Part shown: piece by piece, positions 16,468 to 25,097 of the stretch
Numbering within the stretch: position 1 is the stretch's first letter
Layout of the letters: every line of letters begins with the position of its first letter
NCBI RefSeq assembly: GCF_001475935.1
Contig: NZ_LDQA01000065.1
Location: forward strand, 1 to 33,242
DNA: 33,242 nucleotides
Source of the DNA: Aureimonas ureilytica
GTDB lineage: Bacteria > Pseudomonadota > Alphaproteobacteria > Rhizobiales > Rhizobiaceae
Direction of reading: 5' to 3'
Translations under genes and position numbers: made by a program
The notes under the pieces: model-generated
What the model saw: the letters and a program-made list of their open reading frames with translations, nothing else
What the model was told of the DNA's origin: nothing
Database searches by the model: none

Positions 16468-17457
16468 TCAAAGCCCGAATTTCTCGAACTCGTAATGGCG
16501 CGCGCGAATATCGCGGATCGTGCGGGTCTGCATCCGCATCACCAGCGTATGCGTTTCGATCCGCCCCTGGTGGAAGCGAACGCCGTCCAAGAGATTACCG
16601 TCGGTCACACCCGTTGCGGCAAACACGACGTCGCCCCGCACCATATCGGCCAGCCGATAGATGCGGTCGGGATCGCCGAGACCGAGCTTCTCGGCTCGGG
16701 TGCGCTTTTCGCCGGTGTTGAGTTGCAAACGACCTTCCATCTGGCCACCCATACAGGCCAAAGCCGCTGCCGCGAGAACACCCTCCGGTGCGCCGCCAAT
16801 CCCCATATAGATGTCGATGCCGGTCTCTGCGGGACTCGTGGTTTGGATCACGCCCGCAATGTCCCCGTCGCCGATCAGCCGGATAGCCGCGCCGGTTTCG
16901 CGGATCGACTCGATCAGCTTCGCGTGGCGCGGGCGATCGAGAATGCAGGCCGTGATCTGACCGACCGACACGCCTTTTGCGGCGGCCAGCGCGTTGAGAT
17001 TGTCCGCCGGACTGCGGTCCAAACTGACAATGCCATCGGGAAAGCCCGGACCGACCGCGATCTTCTCCATATAGACATCGGGCGCGTGCATCAGGCTTCC
17101 CTGCCGCGCAATGGCGAGGATCGTCAGAGCGCCGGGCAGACTTTTGGCGCAAAGCGTCGTGCCCTCGAGCGGGTCGAGCGCCACGTCGGCCGAGAAGCCG
17201 CCGGCGCCGATCTGTTCGCCGATATAAAGCGAGGGCACTTGATCCTTCTCACCCTCGCCCACCACGATCGTGCCTTGGATGGCCAGCGCCGCCAATTCGC
17301 GCTTCATGGCATCGACGGCCGCGCGGTCAGCGGCGCGCTCGTCGCCGCGCCCGCGAAGCGTCGCGGCGGCCACGGCGGCACGCTCGGTCACACGCGCGAT
17401 CTCGATCGACAGAACGCGGTCGAGCGACTGCAAGTCTTCGTCCACTCGCTCCGACAT
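16468..17457 (-). CDS. glpX: Class II fructose-1,6-bisphosphatase
   Basis: A 329-residue cytoplasmic enzyme that removes the 1-phosphate from fructose-1,6-bisphosphate in gluconeogenesis. The lithium-sensitive phosphatase motif DPLEGTT is at residues 95-101, preceded by the metal-binding GEGEKD. The domain continues through GGAPEGVLAAAALACMGG and FAATGVTDG. The start is set at ATG 17457, because GGAGG lies 9 nt upstream of it but directly abuts the ATG at 17466; starts farther upstream run into an inverted repeat. It is downstream of hom and upstream of recJ on the same strand. Some family members also hydrolyse sedoheptulose-1,7-bisphosphate. Confidence 0.95.
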   Translation of the reverse strand: MSERVDEDLQSLDRVLSIEIARVTERAAVAAATLRGRGDERAADRAAVDAMKRELAALAIQGTIVVGEGEKDQVPSLYIGEQIGAGGFSADVALDPLEGTTLCAKSLPGALTILAIARQGSLMHAPDVYMEKIAVGPGFPDGIVSLDRSPADNLNALAAAKGVSVGQITACILDRPRHAKLIESIRETGAAIRLIGDGDIAGVIQTTSPAETGIDIYMGIGGAPEGVLAAAALACMGGQMEGRLQLNTGEKRTRAEKLGLGDPDRIYRLADMVRGDVVFAATGVTDGNLLDGVRFHQGRIETHTLVMRMQTRTIRDIRARHYEFEKFGL

Positions 17458-17491
17458 CGCTTCCATCCTCCGGCTCGAGAGCCATGGCCCC

Positions 17492-17521
17492 GATATGTCG
17501 GCGTTCCGTTGCCGACATATC
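17492..17521 (-). repeat. Perfect 11-bp inverted repeat between hom and glpX
   Basis: Arms at 17492-17502 and 17511-17521 are perfect complements around an 8-nt loop. A second, shorter AAAGGC/GCCTTT dyad adjoins it (17522-17539). On the minus strand they lie between the hom stop and the glpX ribosome-binding site. No T-run follows, so they look like an intercistronic processing or attenuation structure, or an operator for an internal glpX promoter. Confidence 0.7.
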
Positions 17522-17544
17522 AAAGGCGCTCCTGCCTTTTATTC

Positions 17545-18849
17545 TTAGTCCAAAGCCTCGATACGAACCATGCGGGGCTCGCTCTTGAGGTGACCATCCT
17601 TCGAGACGGCATCGAGCGCCTTGCGAACCGCCGCTTCCGTCGTCTCATGGGTGATCAAGATGACAGGCGCGGCGTCTCGCTCGCCCGCACCGTCTCGCTT
17701 GCGCTGGACGATGGATTCCAGAGAAATCTCGTTCTCCGCCATACGGCGCGCGATCGAGGCAAAAGCGCCGACACGATCGAGAACGCTGAGGCGGATGTAA
17801 TAGCCGCCCTCATGCGCGCGCATCCGGGCCCGCTTGTAGGGCGCAAGACTTGCAGGCTCCAGACCGAAGGCAGGCATGGAAACGCCCCGCGCGGCGTCCA
17901 GAACATCCGAAAGAACGGCCGAGGCCGTCGCACTGCCGCCCGCCCCCGGCCCGACCAGGAGGATCGAGCCGAGAAGATCGGTGTCTACGGCCACAGCGTT
18001 CGTCACGCCATCGACCTGAGCCAAGGCCGAATACGCCGGGATCATGGTCGGATGAACACGCTGCTCGATGCCCGATTCCGTGCGCTGGGCGACGGCCAGA
18101 AGTTTGATGCGATAGCCGAGATCGGCCGCCGCCTCGATATCTTCGGTCGTCACCGCTGCAATGCCCTCGATGAAGATCGAATCGAGGTCGATCTCGCAGC
18201 CGAAGGCGAGCGAGGTCAGAAGCGCCAATTTGTGGGCCGCGTCGAAACCGCCGATGTCGAAGGTCGGGTCGGCCTCGGCATAGCCCAGACGCTGCGCATC
18301 CTTCAGGCAGTCGTCGAAGGCGATGCCCTCGCGCTCCATGCGCGTCAGCATGTAATTGCAAGTGCCGTTCAGAATGCCATAGACGCGGCTGACCTTGTTG
18401 CCACGCAGGCCCTCGCGCATCGTCTTGATGATGGGGATGCCGCCAGCGGCGGCCGCCTCGAAGAAGATCGTCGTTCCCTTGCGCTGCGCCAGCTTGGCGA
18501 GTTGCACACCATGATGGGCGAGCAACGCCTTGTTGGCGGTGACGACCGGAAGGCCACGGTTCAACGCGGCTTTCACGCTGTCGAAGGCCGCCCCTTCGGC
18601 TCCACCCACGAGTTCCACGAACAGGTCGATCTCAGCATGAGACGCCAGAGCGACCGGATCGTCGAACCACTGGACCCCGGACAGATCGACGCCACGATCC
18701 TTCGAGCGATCCCGCGCGGTGACCGCGACGAGTTCGATCGGGCGCCCGGCGCGCAATGCATAGGCATCCTTGTTCGAGGCGATCAGCCGGGCGAGCGAGG
18801 CGCCGACCGTACCGAGCCCGGCAATGCCGAGCCGCATCGGGCGATCCAT
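17545..18849 (-). CDS. hom: Homoserine dehydrogenase
   Basis: A 434-residue NAD(P)-dependent enzyme reducing aspartate semialdehyde to homoserine, the branch point to methionine and threonine. The N-terminal Rossmann motif GLGTVG is at residues 11-16. The catalytic domain includes VTANKALLAHHG, AAAAGGIPIIKTMREGL, GILNGTCNYMLTRM and AYAEADPTFDIGGFDAAHK-type signatures. A C-terminal ACT domain (YYIRLSVLDRVGAFASIA) suggests feedback control by an amino acid, usually threonine. The ATG at 18849 has AAGGA 6 nt upstream. Together with alaC 52 nt upstream it forms an amino-acid biosynthesis operon. Confidence 0.96.
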   Translation of the reverse strand: MDRPMRLGIAGLGTVGASLARLIASNKDAYALRAGRPIELVAVTARDRSKDRGVDLSGVQWFDDPVALASHAEIDLFVELVGGAEGAAFDSVKAALNRGLPVVTANKALLAHHGVQLAKLAQRKGTTIFFEAAAAGGIPIIKTMREGLRGNKVSRVYGILNGTCNYMLTRMEREGIAFDDCLKDAQRLGYAEADPTFDIGGFDAAHKLALLTSLAFGCEIDLDSIFIEGIAAVTTEDIEAAADLGYRIKLLAVAQRTESGIEQRVHPTMIPAYSALAQVDGVTNAVAVDTDLLGSILLVGPGAGGSATASAVLSDVLDAARGVSMPAFGLEPASLAPYKRARMRAHEGGYYIRLSVLDRVGAFASIARRMAENEISLESIVQRKRDGAGERDAAPVILITHETTEAAVRKALDAVSKDGHLKSEPRMVRIEALD

Positions 18850-18901
18850 GATATGTCCTTGGGTCAAAGCTCTGCGAATGGGTTGCTGCCGCCGTCGCGC
18901 G

Positions 18902-20113
18902 TTACGCGCCGGCTGCGGCCTTTTGGCCCTGATCCTGCTCCGTTGCAAGGAAGCGTCGCAGGTTGCGGGCCGCTTGGCGAATGCGATGCTCGTTCTCGAC
19001 CAGAGCGATGCGGACGAAATCGTCGCCATATTCGCCGAAGCCGACACCTGGAGCGACCGCAACATCGGCCTTCTCGATCAGCATTTTCGAAAATTCCACC
19101 GACCCCATATGCCGGTAGGCTTCGGGGATCTGCGCCCAGGCGAACATGGTCGAGGACGGCGGCGGAACATGGAAGCCGGCGCGACCGAAGGATTCGACCA
19201 GAACGTTGCGGCGATGGCGATAAACCGAGCGCACCTCTTCGATGGCCGCATCGCCGGCGTTCAACGCGGCCGTAGCGGCCACCTGGATCGGCGTGAAGGC
19301 GCCATAGTCGAGATAGGACTTCACGCGCGCCAGAGCCGCGATCAGGCGCTCGTTGCCCACGGCAAACCCTACGCGCCAGCCGGGCATGGAGAACGTCTTG
19401 GACATGGAGGTAAATTCGACCGTCACATCCATCGCGCCGGGCACTTCGAGGACGGAGGGCGGCGGCGCGCCGTCGAAGAAGATTTCGGCATAGGCGAGAT
19501 CGGAGAGAATGATGATCTCATGCTCTTTGGCGAATTTTACGACCTCTGCGTAGAAGTCCAGCGTCGCCTCGTAGGCCGTTGGGTTCGACGGATAGTTCAG
19601 GATGATAGCGATGGGCTTGGGGATCGAATGACGCACTGCGCGGTCGATCGCCCGCAGGAAGTCCTCGTCAGGGCGTGCCGGAATTGAGCGGATCGTTCCG
19701 CCCGTCATCAGGAAGCCGAAAGCGTGGATCGGATAGGTCGGGTTCGGGCAGAGCACGACATCGCCAGGCGCGGTGATCGCCTGCGCCATATTGGCGAAGC
19801 CCTCCTTGGAGCCCAGCGTCGCGACGATCTGCGTGTCGGGATTGAGCTTCACATTGAAGCGGCGCGCATAATAGGCGGCCTGGGCGCGGCGCAGGCCGGC
19901 AATGCCCTTGGAGGCGGAATAGCGATGCGTGCGCGGATCGCGAATCGCCTCGCAGAGCTTGTCGACCACGAAGGACGGCGTCGGCAGGTCCGGGTTGCCC
20001 ATGCCGAGATCGATGATATCGACACCGCGCGCGCGAGCGGCCGCTTTCTTCTTGTTGACCTCCTCGAAGACATAGGGAGGGAGGCGGCGGACTTTGTGGA
20101 ATTCTTCGGTCAT
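18902..20113 (-). CDS. alaC: AlaC/LL-diaminopimelate-aminotransferase-type PLP aminotransferase
   Basis: A 403-residue class I/II aminotransferase. The PLP lysine is K239 in SMSKTFSMPGWRVGF. Other family marks are DLGMGNPDLPTP, RYSASKGIAGLRRA, GSKEGFANMAQA, NPTYPIHAFGF, LNYPSNPTA and the SDLAYAEIFFDG pocket. This subgroup is annotated either as alanine-forming glutamate-pyruvate aminotransferase (AlaC) or as LL-diaminopimelate aminotransferase; sequence alone does not separate them. Adjacency to hom supports a role in aspartate-family or alanine synthesis. The ATG at 20113 has only a weak ribosome-binding site but matches the family N terminus. Confidence 0.9.
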   Translation of the reverse strand: MTEEFHKVRRLPPYVFEEVNKKKAAARARGVDIIDLGMGNPDLPTPSFVVDKLCEAIRDPRTHRYSASKGIAGLRRAQAAYYARRFNVKLNPDTQIVATLGSKEGFANMAQAITAPGDVVLCPNPTYPIHAFGFLMTGGTIRSIPARPDEDFLRAIDRAVRHSIPKPIAIILNYPSNPTAYEATLDFYAEVVKFAKEHEIIILSDLAYAEIFFDGAPPPSVLEVPGAMDVTVEFTSMSKTFSMPGWRVGFAVGNERLIAALARVKSYLDYGAFTPIQVAATAALNAGDAAIEEVRSVYRHRRNVLVESFGRAGFHVPPPSSTMFAWAQIPEAYRHMGSVEFSKMLIEKADVAVAPGVGFGEYGDDFVRIALVENEHRIRQAARNLRRFLATEQDQGQKAAAGA

Positions 20114-20242
20114 GGGATTTGCTTTCGAATCGGTACGGACGATCGGACGCGCTGGGCCATGGGAAGGCGCGCGTCACTGTTCACTCGCTTTGAGCGTCCG
20201 CTGAAGCCGGGCACATCGACCTTGGGTTCGGTCGGCGGCGCT

Positions 20243-20653
20243 CTACTGCGCCCGGCTGCTGGCGGCGTCCGCCGCCGATCCGGTGGTCGCGGCTCGAAGC
20301 CGCGCTTCGGCTTCGCTCTGCTGCTGCGCCGCGATCTGGCTGAGTTCGCCGACACGGCGCTGATACGCGGCGTCGTTGGGCGGCGTGGCGCGCGCGGCGA
20401 CATTCGCAAAACGGTCGCGCGTCGCCTGTACCTCTTCGTTCGAAACCTGCGGCGCCGCCGCCTTGGGGAATGCGCCGATTAATGGATAGCCATTTTCATC
20501 GAGCCGCTGGGCCGACGGGCCGGAGGCTGGCGCAGCGCCTAGACGCGGAAGAATCGTGGGCGTGTCGTCGCGCGGCAAAAGCGGCTGGCAGGCCGAGAGA
20601 GGCGCGCCGATAAGGGCGAGCGTCGCCGCCATTCTCAACCGTAGCATTGCCAT
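20243..20653 (-). CDS. Small predicted lipoprotein of unknown function
   Basis: A 136-residue protein with a signal peptide MAMLRLRMAATLALIGAPLSAC ending in a lipobox cysteine. The mature part is polar, with ENGYPLIGAFPKAA and a coiled-coil-like segment (RVGELSQIAAQQQSEAEARL) near the C terminus. I do not recognise a domain. The start is chosen at ATG 20653 because the signal peptide begins there; the longer frame upstream is unlike a signal sequence. It lies 129 nt before alaC and is divergent from phaC. Confidence 0.75.
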   Translation of the reverse strand: MAMLRLRMAATLALIGAPLSACQPLLPRDDTPTILPRLGAAPASGPSAQRLDENGYPLIGAFPKAAAPQVSNEEVQATRDRFANVAARATPPNDAAYQRRVGELSQIAAQQQSEAEARLRAATTGSAADAASSRAQ

Positions 20654-20828
20654 ACACCGCTTCCCGCTCCACACCGCGTTCTCTTTACCTAAACCACGCG
20701 CCCTTGGGAATGGTGCCGTTCCATCGCGTGTCTTGCTGCAATGCCGCGACGAAAACCGGAGCGGAAACGCTGGCAATCGCTGAAACGATCACCAAAACAT
20801 GCTTATCTCCGACCGACGAGGAGACTTC
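20654..20828. promoter_or_regulatory. Divergent promoter region of the lipoprotein gene and phaC, with TGC-rich motif
   Basis: About 175 nt between divergent starts. It contains TTGCTGCAATGC at 20733-20744. TGC-rich sites are bound by PhaR repressors in other alphaproteobacteria, so this may be a PhaR site. No convincing -10/-35 pair was found. Confidence 0.3.
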
Positions 20829-22637
20829 ATGAACGACCAACGCTCCGCCCCCTTCCAAGCCGGGATCGATAGTTTCCAAGGCTATGCCGTGCGCGACCCC
20901 GAGGCCTTCGCGCGCAACGCGGCGCGGATGCTCGAGCATCTCGGCAAGGCGGCGGCCGCGTGGGTAGAGCCGCGCGAGCGGGGCGAAGTGCGCGATGGTC
21001 CGATCAGCTACACGGACGTCGTCTCGACTCTGTCGGAGGTCGGAGACTATTGGCTGAGCGACCACCAACGCGCGTTTCAGGCCCAGGCCAAGCTGATGTC
21101 CGGTTTCATGGGCATCTGGGCCAATTCCATCGCTCGCGCGGCGGGCCAGCCGGTTGCCCCGCCCGTGCCGGACAAACGCTTTGCCGACGAAGATTGGCAG
21201 CGCCATCCACTCTTCGCCTTCCTGCGGGAGAGTTATGGTGTCGTCAGCGAATGGGCCAACGGCTTGGCGCAGGACGCCGAAGGGGTGGATCCCCACACCA
21301 GGCACAAAGCGATCTTCTACACTCGGGCCATCGTGAACGCGCTGTCGCCCGCCAATTTTCTCGCCACCAACCCCGAGCTTTATCGGGAGACCATGGCCGA
21401 AAACGGCGAGAATCTCGTTCGCGGGATGCGCATGTTCGCCGAGGATATGGCGCGGGGTGAAGGCTTCCTGAAGCTGCGCCAATCCTGCGAGAACAGTTTC
21501 AAAGTCGGAGAGAACGTCGCGACCACGCCGGGCAAGGTGATCGCGGAAAACGAACTTTGCCAGATCATCCAATATTCGCCGTCCACCGAGACGGTGTTCA
21601 AACGGCCGATCCTGATCGCGCCGCCTTGGATCAATCGCTTCTACATTCTCGATCTCAACGCGGAGAAATCTCTGATCCGCTGGATGGTCGAGCAGGGCCA
21701 TACCGTGTTCGTCATCTCCTGGGTGAACCCGGACGCGCGGCACGCGGACAAGGACTGGCAGAACTACATAGAGGAAGGTCTGGTCTTCGGCCTCGACACC
21801 GTTCAGCAGGTGACGGGCGAGAGCGAGGTGAACGCCGTCGGTTATTGCGTGGGTGGCACGCTTCTGGGCGCGGCGCTGCCCTATCTCAAAGCGCGCGGCG
21901 ACGAGCGCATCCGCTCCGCGACCTTTCTGACGACCCAGATCGACTTTCGCCATTCGGGTGACCTCAAGGTCTTCGTGGACGAGCAGCAACTGGCCGAGCT
22001 CGAAAAGACCATGGAGCGCGGCTATCTCGAAGGTACGCGCATGGCGGCGACCTTCAATCTCCTGCGCTCGGGCGAGCTGATCTGGCCTTATGTGGTCAGC
22101 AATTATCTGAAGGGGAAGGAGCCTGCGCCCTTCGACCTTCTTTTCTGGAATGCCGACGCCACGCGCATGGCCAAGGCCAACCACCTCTTCTATCTGCGTG
22201 CCTGCTATTTCGAGAATCGGCTGGCTCGCAAGGAGATGGAGATCGGCGGCGTTCGTCTCGACCTCTCGACCATAGATCTGCCGGTCTACCATCTCGCGAC
22301 CAAAGAGGATCACATCGCGCCCGCGATCAGCGTCTATGAAGGAAGCCTCGCCTTCGGCGCGCCGTCCACCTATGTGGTCGCCGCGTCCGGCCACATCGCC
22401 GGCGTCGTCAATCCGCCATCCAAACAGAAGTACCGTTTCTGGACCGGGGCCGCGCCGTCGCGGGACGTGAGCTTTCAGGATTGGTGGAACACGACCGAAG
22501 AAACGCCCGGCTCTTGGTGGCCGCATTGGCAGGTCTGGATCGAGCCGATGGCCGGAGAGCGTGTGCCGGCGCGCGAGCCGGGCGGCGGCGTTCTCACACC
22601 GATCGAAGACGCGCCGGGGCGCTACGTCAAAGGTTGA
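20829..22637 (+). CDS. phaC: Class I poly(3-hydroxyalkanoate) synthase
   Basis: A 602-residue enzyme polymerising 3-hydroxyacyl-CoA on the surface of PHA granules. The lipase-like box GYCVGG carries catalytic Cys340; Asp494 (in TKEDHIAP) and His522 (in SGHIAGVVNPP) complete the triad. The N-terminal PhaC_N domain is present, with KFRADEDW-like FADEDWQRHPLF. The C-terminal region, with WTGAAPSRDVSFQDWW and GSWWPHWQVWI, is typical of class I. The ATG at 20829 has AGGAG 5 nt upstream, preferred over an ATG ten codons earlier. No phaA, phaB, phasin or phaZ gene is in the window, so phaC stands alone here. Confidence 0.97.
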   Translation: MNDQRSAPFQAGIDSFQGYAVRDPEAFARNAARMLEHLGKAAAAWVEPRERGEVRDGPISYTDVVSTLSEVGDYWLSDHQRAFQAQAKLMSGFMGIWANSIARAAGQPVAPPVPDKRFADEDWQRHPLFAFLRESYGVVSEWANGLAQDAEGVDPHTRHKAIFYTRAIVNALSPANFLATNPELYRETMAENGENLVRGMRMFAEDMARGEGFLKLRQSCENSFKVGENVATTPGKVIAENELCQIIQYSPSTETVFKRPILIAPPWINRFYILDLNAEKSLIRWMVEQGHTVFVISWVNPDARHADKDWQNYIEEGLVFGLDTVQQVTGESEVNAVGYCVGGTLLGAALPYLKARGDERIRSATFLTTQIDFRHSGDLKVFVDEQQLAELEKTMERGYLEGTRMAATFNLLRSGELIWPYVVSNYLKGKEPAPFDLLFWNADATRMAKANHLFYLRACYFENRLARKEMEIGGVRLDLSTIDLPVYHLATKEDHIAPAISVYEGSLAFGAPSTYVVAASGHIAGVVNPPSKQKYRFWTGAAPSRDVSFQDWWNTTEETPGSWWPHWQVWIEPMAGERVPAREPGGGVLTPIEDAPGRYVKG

Positions 22638-22661
22638 ACGAACCGATCCGGTTCCGCTCTG

Positions 22662-22692
22662 CCCGCCCACGCTGCCGCACAGCGCGGGCGGG
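22662..22692 (+). terminator. Large GC hairpin between phaC and map
   Basis: A 7-bp outer stem (22662-22668 with 22686-22692) and a 5-bp inner stem (22670-22674 with 22680-22684) are separated by one A.C mismatch, with a 5-nt loop. A smaller GAACCG/CGGTTC hairpin sits just upstream. There is no T-tract, so it may only attenuate or protect the phaC mRNA. Confidence 0.5.
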
Positions 22693-22769
22693 GTTGAAGC
22701 CGGGGCCTATCGGTGCGACATCTTCAGAAAACACCGCCTTGTCGCGGTCTTGGATCGAATTGCTGCCCG

Positions 22770-23621
22770 ATGACCATCTATCTTGAAGCCGAAGCCCAGC
22801 CCCTGCGCAACACCGGCTCGATCCGCCTTTACGGAGCCGAAGCATTCGAGGGAATGCGCCGCGCCTGCCTGCTGACGGCGACCTGCCTCGACAAGCTCGC
22901 CGATCTCGTGAAGCCCGGCGTCACCACGCAGGCGATCGACGATTTCGTGTTTCAGTTCGCGATGGATGCCGGTGCCCTGCCCGCGACGCTGAACTATCGC
23001 GGCTACATGAAGAGCGTCTGCACCTCGGTCAATCATGTCGTGTGCCACGGTATTCCGAACGACAAGCCGCTGCGCGAAGGTGACATCGTGAATATCGACG
23101 TGACATTCATCGTCGATGGCTTCTACGGCGATTCCTCGCGCATGTATCTGGTGGGCAAGGTGAAGCGCGCGGCCGAGCGGCTTTGCGAAATCACCTATCG
23201 CTCGCTCGTTCTGGGCATTCGCGAGGTCAAGCCGGGCGGCCACATCGGCGATATCGGCGCGGCGATTCAGGATTACGCCGAGGGCGAGCGCTGCTCCGTC
23301 GTGCGCGATTTCTGTGGCCATGGCGTCGGCAAGCTGTTCCACGATTCGCCCAATATCCTGCATTATGGCCGGCGCGGTGAAGGCGTGGAGATGCGTCCAG
23401 GCATGATCTTTACGATCGAACCGATGATCAATCTCGGTCGCCCGCATGTGAAGGTTCTGCCCGACGGCTGGACGGCCGTGACGCGCGACCGCAGCCTGAC
23501 GGCGCAGTACGAGCACACGGTCGGCGTGACAGAGGGTGGGTGCGAGGTCTTCACCTATTCTCCGGCCGGGCTCGACATGCCCGGCTTCTCGGCCGAGCGT
23601 CTGGCAGAAATCTCCGCCTGA
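22770..23621 (+). CDS. map: Methionine aminopeptidase, type I
   Basis: A 283-residue cytoplasmic metalloprotease removing the initiator methionine from new proteins. All five metal ligands are visible: Asp110 (NIDVTF), Asp121 (YGDSSR), His184 (CGHGVGK), Glu217 (FTIEPM) and Glu248 (YEHTVG). The substrate-pocket motif HVVCHGIPN is present. The alphaproteobacterial N-terminal extension ([19 protein letters not shown]) is typical. The ATG at 22770 has no strong ribosome-binding site, but 19 upstream codons in frame look unrelated. It is followed closely by radC. Confidence 0.96.
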   Translation: MTIYLEAEAQPLRNTGSIRLYGAEAFEGMRRACLLTATCLDKLADLVKPGVTTQAIDDFVFQFAMDAGALPATLNYRGYMKSVCTSVNHVVCHGIPNDKPLREGDIVNIDVTFIVDGFYGDSSRMYLVGKVKRAAERLCEITYRSLVLGIREVKPGGHIGDIGAAIQDYAEGERCSVVRDFCGHGVGKLFHDSPNILHYGRRGEGVEMRPGMIFTIEPMINLGRPHVKVLPDGWTAVTRDRSLTAQYEHTVGVTEGGCEVFTYSPAGLDMPGFSAERLAEISA

Positions 23622-23634
23622 AAGCTCGCTGCCG

Positions 23635-24420
23635 GTGCCGCCCCGCAAGGATCGCAAGGGACTGAATGAAGCCTCGGGCTTTCTGCCGACCGAGCTTCTT
23701 CGGACGGCAGAACCCATTCCAGTCGCGCCCATCCAGCCCGCGCCCGAACCCAAGCATCATGACGGGCATCGCGACCGGCTGCGCGATCGGTTCGCGGACG
23801 CTGGCGCGACTGCTCTCGCCGACTACGAGCTTCTGGAGCTCGTCCTGTTTCGCTCGATCCCGCGTCGGGACGTGAAGCCGATCGCCAAGGCTTTGCTCCA
23901 GCGCTTCGGCACGCTGGAAGATGTGTTGAACGCGCCGACCCATCTCCTTCAGGAAGTGGACGGAATGGGTCGGTCCTCTGCCTTGGATCTTCGCATCATC
24001 GCCGCCCTCCTTCAGCGCACCATTCGCTCCGGCCTGCGCTCGCGCGAGGTTTTGTCGTCTTGGTCGGCCGTTATCGACTATTGCTATGCGGCGATGGCGC
24101 ATGAGACGCGCGAGCAGTTTCGCGTTCTCTTTCTCGACAAGAAGAACGCGCTGATCGCAGACGAGGTGCAGCAGACCGGCACGGTCGACCATACGCCGGT
24201 CTATCCGCGCGAGATCATTCGCCGAGCGCTGGAGCTTTCGGCCTGCGCGCTCGTGCTCGTGCACAATCACCCGTCAGGCGACCCGTCGCCGTCCAATGCC
24301 GATATCGAGATGACCAAGATCATCGTGGACACATGCCGACCGCTCGGCATCACCGTCCACGATCATCTCATCATAGGCCGCAACGGGCACACGAGTTTCA
24401 AGAGCCTGCGCCTGATGTGA
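23635..24420 (+). CDS. radC: RadC-family (JAMM/UPF0758) protein
   Basis: A roughly 261-residue protein. The N-terminal part has a helix-hairpin-helix-like region ([26 protein letters not shown]). The C-terminal JAMM metalloprotease-like domain has the full motif H210-N-H212-P-S-G-D with Ser220 and Asp223 ([14 protein letters not shown]). Despite the name, a DNA-repair role in E. coli was withdrawn, and molecular function remains unclear. The start is uncertain: GTG 23635 is the best option just after the map stop at 23621; in-frame alternatives lie inside map. Its stop codon abuts the convergent usg stop codon with no bases between. Confidence 0.88.
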   Translation: MPPRKDRKGLNEASGFLPTELLRTAEPIPVAPIQPAPEPKHHDGHRDRLRDRFADAGATALADYELLELVLFRSIPRRDVKPIAKALLQRFGTLEDVLNAPTHLLQEVDGMGRSSALDLRIIAALLQRTIRSGLRSREVLSSWSAVIDYCYAAMAHETREQFRVLFLDKKNALIADEVQQTGTVDHTPVYPREIIRRALELSACALVLVHNHPSGDPSPSNADIEMTKIIVDTCRPLGITVHDHLIIGRNGHTSFKSLRLM

Positions 24421-24705
24421 TCAATGCAGATGTCCGAGCTCGCGCATGAGGCGGATTTCCTGCGGGCGGATGAGCCGCTCGTGCGAGATGCGAACCGAGT
24501 GGATCTTCGCTTCGATTTCCCGCTCCCAGTGGTCGAGAAAGCGGCGCAGGCGCGGATAGTCTGGCGCCATATCCTCGAACTGCCAGGAGAAACTTTGCAG
24601 GAAGCTCGGATGATCCGGCATTCGGTAGAGAATCTCCGCAAAGGTCATTCCGAAGCCCGAAAGCATCTTCCGGAATTGCGGGTCGGGCACGCGTGCAGTC
24701 GGCAT
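24421..24705 (-). CDS. usg: Usg family protein
   Basis: A 94-residue protein. The core FGMTFAEILYRMPDHPSFLQSFSWQFEDMAPDYPRL matches the Usg family, followed by FLDHWEREIEAKIHSVRISH. Usg is named from a gene near trp loci and has no established activity; homologues occur widely in alphaproteobacteria. The ATG at 24705 is preceded by AAAGGA 6 nt upstream. It converges with radC, with abutting stop codons. Confidence 0.9.
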   Translation of the reverse strand: MPTARVPDPQFRKMLSGFGMTFAEILYRMPDHPSFLQSFSWQFEDMAPDYPRLRRFLDHWEREIEAKIHSVRISHERLIRPQEIRLMRELGHLH

Positions 24706-24789
24706 GTCGCATCCTTTCGCAGGCGGCGCTGAACTGCGCCTGAGACAAGGCTGCGCCTCCAAGCTTAACGAAGCCTTGCGGTTTGGCTA

Positions 24790-24818
24790 ATTAAGAGGCC
24801 GGCACAAAATTTGTGCAA
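24790..24818 (-). promoter_or_regulatory. Candidate usg promoter overlapping a palindrome
   Basis: On the minus strand TTGCAC (24813-24818) lies 17 bp from CTTAAT (24790-24795). The 15-bp palindrome GCACAAAATTTGTGC (24802-24816) overlaps the -35 box and spacer, where a repressor could bind. The promoter match is moderate. Confidence 0.45.
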
Positions 24819-24892
24819 CGCGATAGGCCAACCATGGAGTTAAGTTGCCGCAGGGCGCTGGTCCCGCTCCAGCGACAGCCCATCTCCGCCTC

Positions 24893-25093
24893 ATGCCGAA
24901 AATGAAAAAGAAATCCGACCTTCCTTCCAAACTCTGCCGCGGATGCCAAAAGCCGATGGTTTGGCGGAAGGCTTGGGCGCGCACGTGGGATCAGGTTCTC
25001 TACTGCTCGGATCGCTGCCAGAAAGAGGCCAGCCGCAAACGGCATGACGGAACGGCTCAGACGGATCGAACGACCCGCGCAGCGCCGAACTGA
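24893..25093 (+). CDS. DUF2256 zinc-ribbon small protein
   Basis: A 66-residue basic protein with the DUF2256 pattern KKSDLPSKLCRGC...WRKAWARTWDQVLYCSDRC. The CxxC and CxxxC pairs would bind one zinc ion. Function unknown. Starts at ATG 24893 or 24902; neither has a clear ribosome-binding site. It converges with the molybdopterin-binding fusion gene after 4 nt. Confidence 0.82.
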   Translation: MPKMKKKSDLPSKLCRGCQKPMVWRKAWARTWDQVLYCSDRCQKEASRKRHDGTAQTDRTTRAAPN

Positions 25094-25097
25094 TGGA

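Noticed and set aside
16441-19275. A 944-codon open frame on the plus strand opposite glpX and hom
   Set aside because: It is antisense to two well-identified genes, is rich in Arg, Gly, His and Asp, and has no recognisable domain. Long antisense frames are expected in GC-rich coding DNA.
20685-22670. A 661-codon open frame on the minus strand opposite phaC
   Set aside because: It mirrors phaC, whose catalytic triad is intact; the antisense product shows no known motif.
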